Shown: positions 1 through 9,387, numbered from the stretch's first letter. The stretch is 64,000 nt of DNA from Pseudanabaena sp. M085S1SP2A07QC (GCA_020404895.1 JADBWK010000019.1:1-64000); one strand, 5' to 3'. Made by a program: numbers and translations. The notes: a model not told the origin generated them from the letters alone.

Positions 1-168
1 ACTGTCAAGAAATCGCTGAGTGAGCGCACTCATCAATGTAGTCACTGTGGTACGGTTTTAGACCGTGACCACAATGCTGCACTGAATATCTTGGCTATTG
101 GTTTAAAAAATACCGTAGGGCATACGGAAATTTCTACGCCTGTGGAGAGTTTGACCTCTGCTAGTTAG
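1..168 (+). CDS. tnpB: TnpB (IS200/IS605 family), C-terminal fragment
   Basis: The window opens inside this gene; only the last 55 codons are present, ending at TAG 166-168. They contain the second half of the OrfB zinc ribbon (CSHCG) followed by the RuvC-III signature D-R-D-x-N-A-A (DRDHNAALNIL). TnpB proteins are RNA-guided nucleases carried by IS200/IS605 and IS1341-type elements. The 5' part, and any tnpA, lie outside the window, so intactness cannot be judged. The zinc-ribbon and RuvC match makes the family assignment secure. Confidence 0.9.
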   Translation, partial: TVKKSLSERTHQCSHCGTVLDRDHNAALNILAIGLKNTVGHTEISTPVESLTSAS

Positions 169-238
169 ATCTAGGTCTATCTGGTAAGTTGTCTCGCTGA
201 ATCAGGAATCCCCGCCACTTCAGTGCGGGGAGTGTCAA
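169..238 (+). mobile_element. Right end of IS200/IS605-type element, with hairpin; probable omega-RNA scaffold
   Basis: Directly after the tnpB stop lies an untranslated tail with an imperfect hairpin at 210-230 (CCCCGC and GCGGGG arms) followed by GAGTGTCAA. This is the usual form of IS605/IS1341 right ends, where TnpA would recognise the hairpin and the end of the element sits just after it. By analogy with ISDra2 the tnpB 3' region plus this end is transcribed as the omega RNA, with the guide taken from the flank starting near 239. The element boundary is inferred from the hairpin only. Confidence 0.6.
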
Positions 239-279
239 ACTAGGTGTTGAATGCAAATACTCTCTAACTTCAGAGCCAT

Positions 280-2595
280 ATGGATACGATTCGACAGCCT
301 CGCCCCAAGCTCAGCGCATTTGATAAATTGCAAAAAGCTTCAGAATTTACGATCGCAGGGGTTGAGGATTCGATTCCGTTGCGAGTGCTGGTGCAAATAT
401 TTGTATTTATCAGTATTGGGGCGATGGACTCAGTGTCGAGCTCAGGGAATAGTGCTTGGGCAATCCCTCTAAGCGCGATCGCAGGAGTCTGGGCATGGTA
501 TGCAAGACGCAAACGTAATGTGATCGTGAAATTATTCATTGCGATCGCCATGATTGCGATGTTAGTCGTATTTCTCAGAGATCTGGTGCGGAATACCGAC
601 GAAACAAGGCTATTACTAGCGAGATTGTTAATCCAGTTGCAGGTTTTGCATAGTTTTGACTTGCCGCGCCGCAAAGATTTAGGCTATTCGATTGTGATCG
701 GATTGATCTTAATGGCTTTAGCGGCAACTTTAAGCCAAACAATGGTTTTCGCACTGTGGCTCATCGCCTTTTTACTAGTGGGGATTCCAATTTTATTACT
801 CGACCATCGATCTCGCTTGGGTGTGCAAACTAGCGGTTTTCAACCCAAAAAAATGGGGATTTCCCTTTTACCTTTATCGGGACTACTAGCGATCGTATTG
901 GTATTAGGTTTGACAATTTTTGCATTTTTGCCCCGCTTACCAGGTTTTCAGCTACGGAACTTTCCTGTCAGCGTAAATCTTTCAGTGCAAAGAGAATTGC
1001 CTAGAGGTGATATTTTAACGCGACAGCAGCAACAGCAGCAACAGTCTGGCACAAATGGCACTGGTACGGGCGGCACTGGTACGAGTGGAAATAATCAAGA
1101 AGAAACAACGCTACCACCATTGTTTGCGCCTGAGATTGACACGGTCTCTGGGGCTAAACAGAATAATCAACGCAAACCTGAATTGGTGATGCGGGTGCGA
1201 TCTCAGGCAGAGCTATTTTGGCGAGTGATGGCTTACGACGAATTTACAGGGAAAGGCTGGCGGATTTCGCGCAATGATCCTAGCCAGCTCCGCACAGTTA
1301 GACGCAACCCACTCAATTATGAGTTTTTTGTTGCAACGCCGCCCCATGCCTCGACTAGCTCCACAAAAAAACTAATCCAACCGATTGAGAGTCGAGAAGT
1401 AGTCCAAACCTATACGATTACATCACCAAGTTTTCCTAACCTTGTACCTGCTGCATCAATACCAAAGCAAATCTTCTTCCCTAGTGAAGAGTTAGACATT
1501 GATCCTGAAGGAATGATTCGTGGACCTAGTCCTTTACCAGAAGATCTTACCTATACTGTTATTTCTAGTGTGGTTGCCCGCAATTCCAAGCAATTGCGGC
1601 AGTTGCCTAACGATTATCCCAAATCAGTTCGGGACTATTATTTGCAAGTTCCAACTAATTTATCGTCTGAAGTTCGCAGTACAGCTCTAAGTCTAGTTGC
1701 TAGTGCTAAAGACACTAATGGCAAGTTGATCAATCTCGATAATGTCTACGATGTCGTTGTCCAGATCGCCCAGAGCATCAAGCAAAACTACGCTATTAAA
1801 CCGCTAAATTTTGATGAGTCTAAGGGTGATCTCGTATCACAGTTTATTGCGCAAGGTGGCGGCGAGGAGAGTCATTTTGTCTCAACAATGGCGGTAATGC
1901 TGCGATCGCTAGGCATTCCTACCCGCTATGTGGTCGGGTTTGCCCCAGGAAAATTCAACCCATTTACAGGACTGTATGAGGTTCAAAACATTGATACACA
2001 ATCAATAGTAGAAGTTTTCTTCCCAGTCTATGGTTGGGTTGCCTTTGATCCTGTGCCAAATCGTCCCCTGTTTCCCCCATCGATTGAGGAAAATCGGACG
2101 TTTGGCGTGATGCAGACCTTTTGGAATTGGATCGCTCAATTTTTGCCAAGTCCTGTCAATAAATTTTTTGAATCGCTATTTGAGAGTATTGGTAATTTTG
2201 TGGGCGGTTTGGTGAATTGGCTGATTGAAATGGGCTGGATTGGGATTGCTTTTGGCTTAGCGATCGCATTTAGTCTCGGTATCGGTGGTTGGGCTTTGTG
2301 GCAATTTGCAATCTGGTGGTGGCAATTGCAACGCTTACAAAAAATGCCGATCCCACAGCGTGCCTATCAGCAAATGTTGCAATGGCTATCTGAGCAAGGT
2401 AAGCCGAAATCTTCGTACCAGACTCCGCAAGAGTACGCAGCTAGCCTTGGCGATCGCGTCTCCGAGAAGCAATCTGCTGCGATCGCCCAAATTACACAGA
2501 TCTATCAAGATTGGCGCTATGGTGATCGGGAGATCGGCTATACCCTTACCTCAGAGCTAAAAATGTTGCTCAAGCAATTAAAAATCAAAAGATAG
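280..2595 (+). CDS. TgpA-like transglutaminase-domain membrane protein (DUF3488/DUF4129)
   Basis: 771 residues. The N-terminal third holds several membrane helices (about 50-215; DUF3488/TgpA_N). A Q-rich, then G/T-rich linker (about 248-275) leads into a periplasmic transglutaminase-like domain (about 440-610), followed by one more membrane helix (about 650-680) and a C-terminal DUF4129-type tail. The transglutaminase fold is recognisable from MLRSLGIPTRYVVGF and YGWVAFDPVP. However, the usual Cys of G-Y-C-E-x-F is Glu (GGEESHF) and the usual His of D-A-H-A-W is Gln (DTQSIVEV), so catalysis is doubtful. The start is the ATG at 280. A palindrome overlaps the stop codon. Role unknown; cell-envelope function is likely. 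Confidence 0.8.
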   Translation: MDTIRQPRPKLSAFDKLQKASEFTIAGVEDSIPLRVLVQIFVFISIGAMDSVSSSGNSAWAIPLSAIAGVWAWYARRKRNVIVKLFIAIAMIAMLVVFLRDLVRNTDETRLLLARLLIQLQVLHSFDLPRRKDLGYSIVIGLILMALAATLSQTMVFALWLIAFLLVGIPILLLDHRSRLGVQTSGFQPKKMGISLLPLSGLLAIVLVLGLTIFAFLPRLPGFQLRNFPVSVNLSVQRELPRGDILTRQQQQQQQSGTNGTGTGGTGTSGNNQEETTLPPLFAPEIDTVSGAKQNNQRKPELVMRVRSQAELFWRVMAYDEFTGKGWRISRNDPSQLRTVRRNPLNYEFFVATPPHASTSSTKKLIQPIESREVVQTYTITSPSFPNLVPAASIPKQIFFPSEELDIDPEGMIRGPSPLPEDLTYTVISSVVARNSKQLRQLPNDYPKSVRDYYLQVPTNLSSEVRSTALSLVASAKDTNGKLINLDNVYDVVVQIAQSIKQNYAIKPLNFDESKGDLVSQFIAQGGGEESHFVSTMAVMLRSLGIPTRYVVGFAPGKFNPFTGLYEVQNIDTQSIVEVFFPVYGWVAFDPVPNRPLFPPSIEENRTFGVMQTFWNWIAQFLPSPVNKFFESLFESIGNFVGGLVNWLIEMGWIGIAFGLAIAFSLGIGGWALWQFAIWWWQLQRLQKMPIPQRAYQQMLQWLSEQGKPKSSYQTPQEYAASLGDRVSEKQSAAIAQITQIYQDWRYGDREIGYTLTSELKMLLKQLKIKR

Positions 2596-2633
2596 AGTTG
2601 CGGCGCGAAGCGCCGCAACTCTATCTTTTGATT
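2583..2633 (+). terminator. Long perfect hairpin at gene end
   Basis: Arms 2583-2606 and 2610-2633 are perfectly complementary over 24 bp around a GAA loop; the GC core is GCGGCGC/GCGCCGC. The stop codon of the preceding gene lies inside the left arm. It probably ends transcription from either side, since both ends are A- or T-rich. Confidence 0.7.
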
Positions 2634-2724
2634 ATGAAGATTTGTGATTTTATTACAAATTCTTGGCGCATTCACCGCTTTTGGTAGACTAGATGTCGAA
2701 TATATTAAATTTTTTATTTTAATT

Positions 2725-3210
2725 ATGAGTGTAGTTAGTCAAGTTTTAGAAAGAGCAGACGAAGAACTCCGCTATCCCAGCATTTCTGAGTTGCAAAGTG
2801 TGCAAAACTTTCTTGCCACTGGTGCTCAAAGGGTGCGAATTGCCACAACCTTGGCAGAAAGCGAAGAAAAAATCGTCAAAAAAGCCACAGAAGAACTATT
2901 TAGAATTCATCCTGATTACATTTCTCCAGGTGGTAATGCCTATGGTCAGAAGCAACGCAGCCAATGTCTAAGAGATTTCACATGGTACATCCGTCTCACG
3001 ACTTACGGAGTATTGGCAGGCGACAAAGACCCCATCGAAAAAATCGGCATCATTGGTGTCCGTGAAATGTACAGCTCTCTCGGTGTACCTTTAGTCGGTA
3101 TGGCTGATGCAGTTCGATGCCTCAAGAATGCATCTCTAGCATTACTCAGCAAAGATGATGCTGCTACCACTGAGCCTTACTTTGATTACATAATTCAAGC
3201 AATGTCTTAG
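2725..3210 (+). CDS. apcD: Allophycocyanin alpha-B subunit
   Basis: 161 residues from the ATG at 2725 ([19 protein letters not shown]), which matches the normal ApcD start; the reading frame stays open upstream to 2644 but that extension is not part of the family. The phycocyanobilin-binding cysteine is at position 81 (SQCLRD). ApcD is a terminal emitter of the phycobilisome core that passes energy to photosystem I or to chlorophyll generally. It stands alone, away from other core genes, as is usual for apcD, and is followed by a hairpin terminator. Confidence 0.95.
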   Translation: MSVVSQVLERADEELRYPSISELQSVQNFLATGAQRVRIATTLAESEEKIVKKATEELFRIHPDYISPGGNAYGQKQRSQCLRDFTWYIRLTTYGVLAGDKDPIEKIGIIGVREMYSSLGVPLVGMADAVRCLKNASLALLSKDDAATTEPYFDYIIQAMS

Positions 3211-3248
3211 AAAATGAAGGGAGAGCGCTATGCGACCTTCTCTCAGAG

Positions 3249-3291
3249 CAAAACTATAAAAGCTCCGCAAGACGGGGCTTTTATAGTTTTG
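3249..3291 (+). terminator. Terminator hairpin after apcD
   Basis: Complementary arms 3249-3263 and 3277-3291, extended inward with a G-U pair. The left arm is A-rich and the right arm ends in a T-run, so it can work in both directions. Confidence 0.7.
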
Positions 3292-3419
3292 AACCAAAGC
3301 CTTTCTGGTTTACCTTTCAAAAATGCCATGAAAAGCTAGTCATCTAGATAGCTATTAATCTTCGTAAATTTAAGTACAGCAATAAAAAAGTACAAAGTTA
3401 TTAGACTGTCATATCAACC

Positions 3420-3944
3420 ATGAAAAAAAGAGATTTGTTACTAGCTGGAGCATCGCTCATTGGGGGGGCTTGGCTATACCAATTTTGGCAGAAATCCACC
3501 GATTCTTTACCCACAGACTCAGCGATCGCAGTAGACTCAACTAAAGCAACTAAGAGATATGAAATCATGAAAACCGAAGAAGAATGGAAACAAACTCTTA
3601 CTCCAGAACAGTTTCGTGTTTTACGAAAACATGGCACTGAGCGATCCTTTAGCAGTCCTCTCGATAAGGAATATAGCAAAGGAGCCTATAACTGTGCTGG
3701 TTGCGACTTACCACTATTTACGTCTGACACCAAGTTCAACAGCCGCACTGGTTGGCCGAGCTTTTTTGCACCAATTGAAGGAGCGATCGCAACCACAACC
3801 GATACTTCTCTGTTTATGAAGCGTGTAGAAGTCCATTGCAGCCGATGTGGAGGACATTTAGGACATGTCTTTGATGATGGACCAAAGCCAACAGGACAGC
3901 GCTATTGCATGAATGGAGTTTCTCTCAAATTCGTTCCTGCTTAG
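3420..3944 (+). CDS. msrB: Peptide-methionine (R)-S-oxide reductase MsrB, membrane-anchored or exported
   Basis: 174 residues. It reduces methionine-R-sulfoxide in oxidised proteins. The SelR/MsrB domain spans about 52-172, with zinc ligands C92/C95 (CAGC) and C140/C143 (CSRC), the RTGWPSF motif at 109-115 and the catalytic cysteine C163 (RYCMNG). An N-terminal hydrophobic stretch (residues 5-22) after basic residues suggests a membrane anchor or signal peptide, so the enzyme probably acts in the periplasm or thylakoid lumen. The start is ATG 3420. A strong palindrome follows the gene. Confidence 0.93.
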   Translation: MKKRDLLLAGASLIGGAWLYQFWQKSTDSLPTDSAIAVDSTKATKRYEIMKTEEEWKQTLTPEQFRVLRKHGTERSFSSPLDKEYSKGAYNCAGCDLPLFTSDTKFNSRTGWPSFFAPIEGAIATTTDTSLFMKRVEVHCSRCGGHLGHVFDDGPKPTGQRYCMNGVSLKFVPA

Positions 3945-3951
3945 CCTGAGC

Positions 3952-4004
3952 GTAACTAAAACCAAAAAGGTAGTGCTTTGCACTACCTTTTTGGTTTTAG
4001 TTAC
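3952..4004. terminator. Perfect 25-bp palindrome between convergent genes
   Basis: Arms 3952-3976 and 3980-4004 are fully complementary with a TTT loop. It lies between msrB (+) and the tpsB remnant (-) and can terminate both. Confidence 0.75.
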
Positions 4005-4030
4005 CATTTAAGAATTGCTTTCTATAGTTT

Positions 4031-5870
4031 CTAAAATTGGTAGCCGATGTTGAAATAAAGCGAAGACTCTTGCAAATTAGAGCCGCGATCGCTAAGGTTA
4101 ACAAATGGAAGCGCATAATCTAGACGCAGATTTAGTCTTTTAATCGGCTCAAACAGAATTCCTAATCCACCACCAGCTAGAAAGTTTTGACTAGGAAGCA
4201 AATTGAGGTTTCTAGAATTATTCCACACAGTACCGAGATCGACAAAAGGAGCTAACTGGAGAACTGTGCGATCTTCCTCATTTCGCGCCACCACAAATCG
4301 ACTCTCCACAGAAAAGCGAATCCCATTATCACCCGATCGCGCATTTTGACGGAAGCCACGTAACGATTGACCACCACCAATCACAAACTGCTGTGATGGT
4401 ATAGCAACGTAAGAGATAGATAGGACAATTCAAAACCCAAAAGATGGCAGAGCGAAGCTCTGCCATCTTTTGGGTTTTATGTCCTAAGCAAAGCTTACAT
4501 TGCTATAAAAGCGGATCAGCCGAGAGTTGAGTATCTAAAGAACCGATCAAAATCGTATCAGTTCCCAGAACTTGAACCCGTTGAATTTGTCCCAACCAGC
4601 TTAAGAAAGCAGCACTGGGACTGGTAACATAAGTCGCTCCAAATAGCCCTGTCCCAAGACTAAACTGCGATCGCAAAGACCAAACTCCTTCAGTATCACG
4701 ACTAGTATAGTCTTGCCCAAATTTAAACACACTGGTGCGGCTAGTTCCATCGGATTCTGGCCCAATTCCAAATGGCACAGCCAGATCGTTAAATAGGAAA
4801 GTCTGACCTCTTTGATATTCATAACCTAGAGACAGTGCAAATTCTTCACGGAGAGAGCGGATCAAGGGTTGACGATAAGTTGCAGCATAAACTTCACTAT
4901 TGCCGCGAATATTAAAAGCATCAAATGGTGATTGGGTAATGCGATAGTTGCTGGGGGCAAACCGTAGCGAGACAGTTCCATTCATCGGATTAACGGGAAC
5001 ACTAAAACCAAAATCATATTGGTTAGAGCCACCTGTTGTGGTTCTGTAATAATTGGCTGTAAATACATCTCCCATCCCGAATAGATTGCGGTAACTTAGC
5101 CCTGCGCCTATGCGTTCAGAACCAACCGCAGGGGCTGAGAAGTTATCAAAACTAACAGAACCCGCAAATTGATTTGCTTCCACAACAGTAATCGTGAGAA
5201 TGCTCAAACCAGCTTTGCTACCAGCTTTGAGGCTAGCATCTACGCTTGTAAAATTGGGATCGGCACGGAGAAGCCGCAGTTGATCTTCGAGGTTATTGGT
5301 GTTGAGAGGAGTACCAATTCCTAGCTCAGTTCGCGATCGCACGTAGTCTGGATTCAGGGCATTAACGCCGATAATTTCGATTTTTTCGACTTTTCCTTCT
5401 AAAACTTGAATCTTGGCAATGCCATCAACGACACTTTGAGGAGTATAGAGAGCTTGAGAAGTGACATAGCCATTACTGACATACAGTTGAGTAATGGTGT
5501 TTGCAGCGTTTGTTAGTTGCTCTTCAGTAACTTCCTTTCCTTCGAGAGGCTTAATGATAGGTTCGAGTTTGTCGGCATCGAAAATAGTGCTGCCAATGAC
5601 TTCAATTCTTTTAATTGGAATTGCTTGAGCGATTTGAGTTTGAGAAGTTTGAACTTGAGCAACTTGAGATGGAGAAGTCAGAGAAGAATGGGCTAAGTCT
5701 TGTGAGGAAATAGAACTAGTTGATAGCGAAGGTGTTAAATCTGTGGAAAGTGGATTAGCATTAGCCGACAACCCACAATCTGCTGCTACTAATGCAAGGG
5801 TAGAAAGCCCTAATAATATTGGATGAATTCTTGCGAGCTTGACCTTTAATTCCGCTATTTTTGGGCGCAT
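4031..5870 (-). pseudogene. TpsB/ShlB-type outer-membrane transporter, split by a 108-bp mobile element
   Basis: The 5' part (5870 down to 4508) encodes a signal peptide, a POTRA domain (about residues 80-160, starting at IPIKRIEVIGS) and most of an FhaC/ShlB beta-barrel. It stops at TAG inside the inserted element at 4400-4507. The 3' part (4399 down to 4031) continues with PSQQFVIGGGQSLRGF, the conserved L6-type motif of TpsB proteins, to the C-terminal strand ending in YQF. Removing 106 bp (one TA kept) joins ADPLL to PSQQF in frame and gives about 577 residues, the normal TpsB length. The truncated barrel is very unlikely to function. It is divergent from the tpsA gene, its presumed secretion substrate. 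Confidence 0.9.
4400..4507. mobile_element. 108-bp MITE copy 1, inserted in tpsB
   Basis: Terminal inverted repeats TATAGCAACGTAAG and CTTACATTGCTATA (one mismatch) enclose a TAGGACA/TGTCCTA pair and a long central hairpin with a GGCAGAGC core. The element sits at a TA dinucleotide, with TA at both edges. It encodes nothing. TA duplication is typical of IS630/Tc1-mariner derivatives, which is only an inference as no transposase is present here. Confidence 0.9.
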
Positions 5871-6013
5871 AATTCTTGTTTTTACGTTGATTCCTCACTA
5901 ACAGAAAAAACGTTAGCATATTCCAGTCTTAATTAGATATTTTATGGAAATATAGTATAAATTTATATTGTATAAGTCTCAGTAAAAATTTTGGTGTGTG
6001 GTTGGAGATTATG
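5871..6013. promoter_or_regulatory. Divergent tpsB/tpsA intergenic region
   Basis: This AT-rich 143-bp spacer must hold the promoters of both genes. Around 5950-5975 there are overlapping TATAAA/TATATT-type boxes that could serve as -10 elements on either strand, but I cannot assign a start point. GGAG at 6004-6007 lies six bases before the ATG at 6014 and supports that start for tpsA. Confidence 0.35.
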
Positions 6014-9000
6014 ATGAAGTCAACTTGGAGCCTATGTTGGATCACTACCGCGATCGCCTTATCTCCAGTAATACTGACAGCACCCGTCACAGCGCAATCG
6101 ATCACCGCCGCGCAAGATGGGACTGGCACAGTTGTATTGCCAAATGGACATAGATTTGACATTACAGGCGGAACTCAAGCAGGGGCAAATTTATTTCATA
6201 GTTTTCAGCAATTTGGCTTAAGCCAAGGACAAATCGCCAACTTTCTCAGTCAACCAAACATTCAAAATATTCTCGGTCGCGTCGTTGGCGGAGACCCTTC
6301 CGTTATCAATGGCTTAATCCAACTGACAGGCGGCAATTCTAATCTCTACATCATGAATCCCGCAGGTGTGATTTTTGGAACCAATGCGAGCTTAAATGTT
6401 CCTGCTTCTTTTACTGCTACGACTGCCAATGGAATCCAAGTTGGGAATAGTTGGTTTGGAATGAACACCATCGCCAGCGATCTCAAGAATCTGACAGGAA
6501 CTCCTAATGCTTTTGCTTTCACTAGTCCTTCTACTACCATCCAAAATCAAACATCAGGAGTAATTGTCAATCAAGGCAATCTCAACGTTTCGCAAGGAAA
6601 GAGTATTTCCTTGGTTGGTGGGATTGTGATTAATACAGGGGCGATCGCCACACCTAATGGAACAATTAACATCGTTGCTGTACCTGATAGTAAATATGTG
6701 CGGATTACGCCTGAAGGTGGTGTTCTCAGTTTTGATCTCCCCATAGCCTCTCAACAAGAATTGGGCAGTACCAAACCGATCGCAGGAATTGATTTGCCAA
6801 AATTACTGACTGGGTCAGGGATTACTGCACCGACAAAAGCAGGAGAAATTATTGCGTCGGGTAATCTCACAGCCGCCAATATCAATATTCTTGCCAATCG
6901 TTACAACACCACTCAAGCTTCTTTAAATGCGACTAACATCCAACAGGGTTGGAACTTTGTATTTATTGACAGCACGGTTAAGGATTATCAAACATTATTA
7001 GATGGGACTAATGGTGGTAGTAGTGTCACGGTGATTAATCCTGATCAGTATGGCATTCAGAAAGTGACTGAGACTTTGGCGAGTGTGACGGGTGCAAATA
7101 GTCTGCATATTGTGTCTGAAGGTGATGTTGGTAATTTCTGGCTCGGTAAGGATTTTGTCAGTACTGAGAATATTGCTAGATATGCCAACGATCTCCAAGC
7201 ATGGAAAACTTCTTTATCACCTGCGGCGAATATTTTGCTCTATGCCTGTAATTTGGCTAGTGGAGAGAATGGGGCGGCGCTTGTGCAAGCAGTGAAACAC
7301 TATACTGGGCGTGAGGTGGCGGCTTCGACTGACTTGACGGGTAGCAGTAAGCTCGGTGGCAACTGGAATCTGGAATATCAGACTGGGAAACTGAATACGG
7401 GCGTGGTGTTTAGTTCTGAAGCTCAGAATAGTTATAACGGTCGGCTCGTTACTTTTACTACTACAAATATTAATGATGCTGGCGCAGGGTCTTTGAGACA
7501 AGCGATTATTGATGCTAATGCTTTGGCGGGTGCTGATGACATTCGGTTTGACCCGACTGTGTTTAATGGCGCTCAAGCAGCGATTACTTTAGCAACGACC
7601 TTGGATATTGATACCACTAATGGCGATCTCAACATCAGTGGTGCGTTTGGAGCCAGCAATGTCACGGTGAGTGGCAATAATGCGGTGGGAGTATTTGATA
7701 TCACGGGTAATGGCAATACCACGTTTGATAGTTTAAGGATTGTTAATGGAAGAGTAGCAGGCGATGGTGGTGGAATAAATAACACTGGAACTGGAGCTTT
7801 GACGCTCACCAATAGCACTGTGTCGGGTAATACTTCAAGTAACGCTGGTGGTGGGATTTTTAGTAATGGAGCTATGACTCTCATCAATAGCACTGTCTCT
7901 GGTAATACGACGCTTTTTGCTGGTGGGATTGTTAGCTTTGGAGCCGTGACCCTCACCAATAGTACTGTGTCGGCTAATACTGGTGGTGGGATTTTTAGTA
8001 ATGGAGCCGTGACCCTCACCAATAGCATTGTGTCGGGTAATACTTCAAGGAACGTTGGTGGTGGGATTGTTAGCTTTGGAGCCGTGACCCTCACCAATAG
8101 CATTGTGTCGGGTAATACTTCAAGTAACGCTGGTGGTGGGATTGTTAGTAATGGAGCCGTGACCCTCACCAATAGTACTGTGTCGGGTAATACGGCAGGT
8201 AGTGTTGGTGGGGGGATTTGGGGCAATGACGGAGGCATGATCACCAATAGCACCATTACCAACAATACTGCCAATGTTATCGGCATCGGCAGTATTGTTG
8301 GTAATGGTGGGATTTTTCTTAACAACGGCACATTTACGATTACCAATTCGATTGTGGCGGGTAACTTTAAAGGTACGACAGTTCAGGACTTGGGGAGTAA
8401 TACCGCAGGAGTAGGTTTTACCAATGGGGGCAATAATTTAATCGGTGCAAATGATGGCTTTGCCGCAACATTTCCCACTAGCTCTCTCATCGGCACGATC
8501 GCAAATCCCATCAATCCCCAACTTGCACCCCTTGGTAACTATGGCGGCACAACCCAAACCCATGCACTCCTACCCAATAGCCCAGCCTTAAATGCAGGGA
8601 ATAATGCTAATGCTCCAGTAGGTAACGATCAACGGGGTGCAACCCGCATTTTTGGTGGCGTTGTCGATATCGGTGCATTTGAATCTCAAGGCTTTAGTCT
8701 CACCCCATTAGCTAACTCCACACCCCAGAGTACCAATATCAACACCAGTTTTGCTCAGCTTCTAGGCGTACAAGTCACCGAAAACTTCGTGAATAGCCCA
8801 ATTCCAAATGTTTTAGTTACCTTTGCTCCACCTTCTAGCGGAGCCAGTGGCTCATTTGCAGGTAATGCCAGCGTACTAACCAACAATCTTGGTATTGCCG
8901 TAGCTCCTACGTTCACCGCCAATGGAGTTGCAGGCAGTTATACAGTAGCAGCGACAATAACTGGACTCACTCCCGCATCATTTTCACTGACTAATGCAAC

Positions 9001-9076
9001 CAATAAAGTTGATGGATTTGGTGGTGTATTTCCTAGTCGTGAGGATTTAGAAGGACGCGCTCCCAGATTTGACTAG
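6014..9076 (+). CDS. TpsA-type exoprotein: filamentous hemagglutinin N-domain, DUF4347, beta-helix repeats
   Basis: About 1020 residues from ATG 6014 (ATG 6011 or GTG 5996 are alternatives). A signal peptide ending near VTAQS is followed by a TPS secretion domain (about 25-270; NPAGVIFG motif), a DUF4347 domain (about 312-472), and a polymorphic-outer-membrane-type segment with choice-of-anchor Q features (SLRQAIIDAN; DIGAFESQ near 890). About eight repeats of roughly 24 residues, of the form GGGIFSNGAVTLTNSTVSGN, lie at about 575-750. An Ig-like C-terminus follows. It is probably exported by the divergent TpsB, which is broken. The TAG stop at 9074-9076 may be premature: 31 further in-frame codons to TAA 9170-9172 are conserved in the remnant paralogue downstream. 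Confidence 0.85.
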   Translation: MKSTWSLCWITTAIALSPVILTAPVTAQSITAAQDGTGTVVLPNGHRFDITGGTQAGANLFHSFQQFGLSQGQIANFLSQPNIQNILGRVVGGDPSVINGLIQLTGGNSNLYIMNPAGVIFGTNASLNVPASFTATTANGIQVGNSWFGMNTIASDLKNLTGTPNAFAFTSPSTTIQNQTSGVIVNQGNLNVSQGKSISLVGGIVINTGAIATPNGTINIVAVPDSKYVRITPEGGVLSFDLPIASQQELGSTKPIAGIDLPKLLTGSGITAPTKAGEIIASGNLTAANINILANRYNTTQASLNATNIQQGWNFVFIDSTVKDYQTLLDGTNGGSSVTVINPDQYGIQKVTETLASVTGANSLHIVSEGDVGNFWLGKDFVSTENIARYANDLQAWKTSLSPAANILLYACNLASGENGAALVQAVKHYTGREVAASTDLTGSSKLGGNWNLEYQTGKLNTGVVFSSEAQNSYNGRLVTFTTTNINDAGAGSLRQAIIDANALAGADDIRFDPTVFNGAQAAITLATTLDIDTTNGDLNISGAFGASNVTVSGNNAVGVFDITGNGNTTFDSLRIVNGRVAGDGGGINNTGTGALTLTNSTVSGNTSSNAGGGIFSNGAMTLINSTVSGNTTLFAGGIVSFGAVTLTNSTVSANTGGGIFSNGAVTLTNSIVSGNTSRNVGGGIVSFGAVTLTNSIVSGNTSSNAGGGIVSNGAVTLTNSTVSGNTAGSVGGGIWGNDGGMITNSTITNNTANVIGIGSIVGNGGIFLNNGTFTITNSIVAGNFKGTTVQDLGSNTAGVGFTNGGNNLIGANDGFAATFPTSSLIGTIANPINPQLAPLGNYGGTTQTHALLPNSPALNAGNNANAPVGNDQRGATRIFGGVVDIGAFESQGFSLTPLANSTPQSTNINTSFAQLLGVQVTENFVNSPIPNVLVTFAPPSSGASGSFAGNASVLTNNLGIAVAPTFTANGVAGSYTVAATITGLTPASFSLTNATNKVDGFGGVFPSREDLEGRAPRFD

Positions 9077-9197
9077 CAAGGTATAGAAGTGAGTTTCTCA
9101 CAGGTTCTCTGCCTTGATCCATCTCTCGCCACTGCCCAGACTACTTCCATCCCAACTTGCAAGAAACCTTAACGCATTATCAAAGACGAACCTGTAG

Positions 9198-9264
9198 GGG
9201 TTGAGCATTTGCGCCACCATTTTTATACTCCCTACCACAATCTCAATTTGCAAATGCTCAACCC
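9198..9264. repeat. 67-bp inverted-repeat element A
   Basis: Perfect 15-bp arms (GGGTTGAGCATTTGC and its complement) at 9198-9212 and 9250-9264 around a 37-base spacer. It lies in the non-coding stretch between tpsA and the Rpn gene and looks like a small non-autonomous repeat. Confidence 0.6.
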
Positions 9265-9306
9265 TCTTCGCTTTCATCGACAAATTATCCCTGCGTTGCG
9301 AGGTTT

Positions 9307-9371
9307 GGGCATAGCATTCCCCTTTGATAATTTTGGTTAAAAACATAAAGTCCTGCGGGAATGCTATGCCC
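9307..9371. repeat. 65-bp inverted-repeat element B
   Basis: Perfect 15-bp arms (GGGCATAGCATTCCC and its complement) at 9307-9321 and 9357-9371. It has the same design as the neighbouring element at 9198-9264 but a different sequence. Together with the MITE at 9388 it fills the 9.08-9.50 kb gap. Confidence 0.6.
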
Positions 9372-9387
9372 CTACGGCGATACAGGT

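Noticed and set aside
1015-1060. CAG/CAA repeat encoding poly-Gln, suspected frameshift or expansion artefact
   Set aside because: The reading frame is uninterrupted on both sides and the run forms a plausible linker between the membrane and periplasmic domains.
7573-8346. Long minus-strand open frame of 257 codons opposite tpsA
   Set aside because: Antisense shadow of the tpsA beta-helix repeats; low-complexity PPP/LLVRVTAP pattern follows from the repeat codons.
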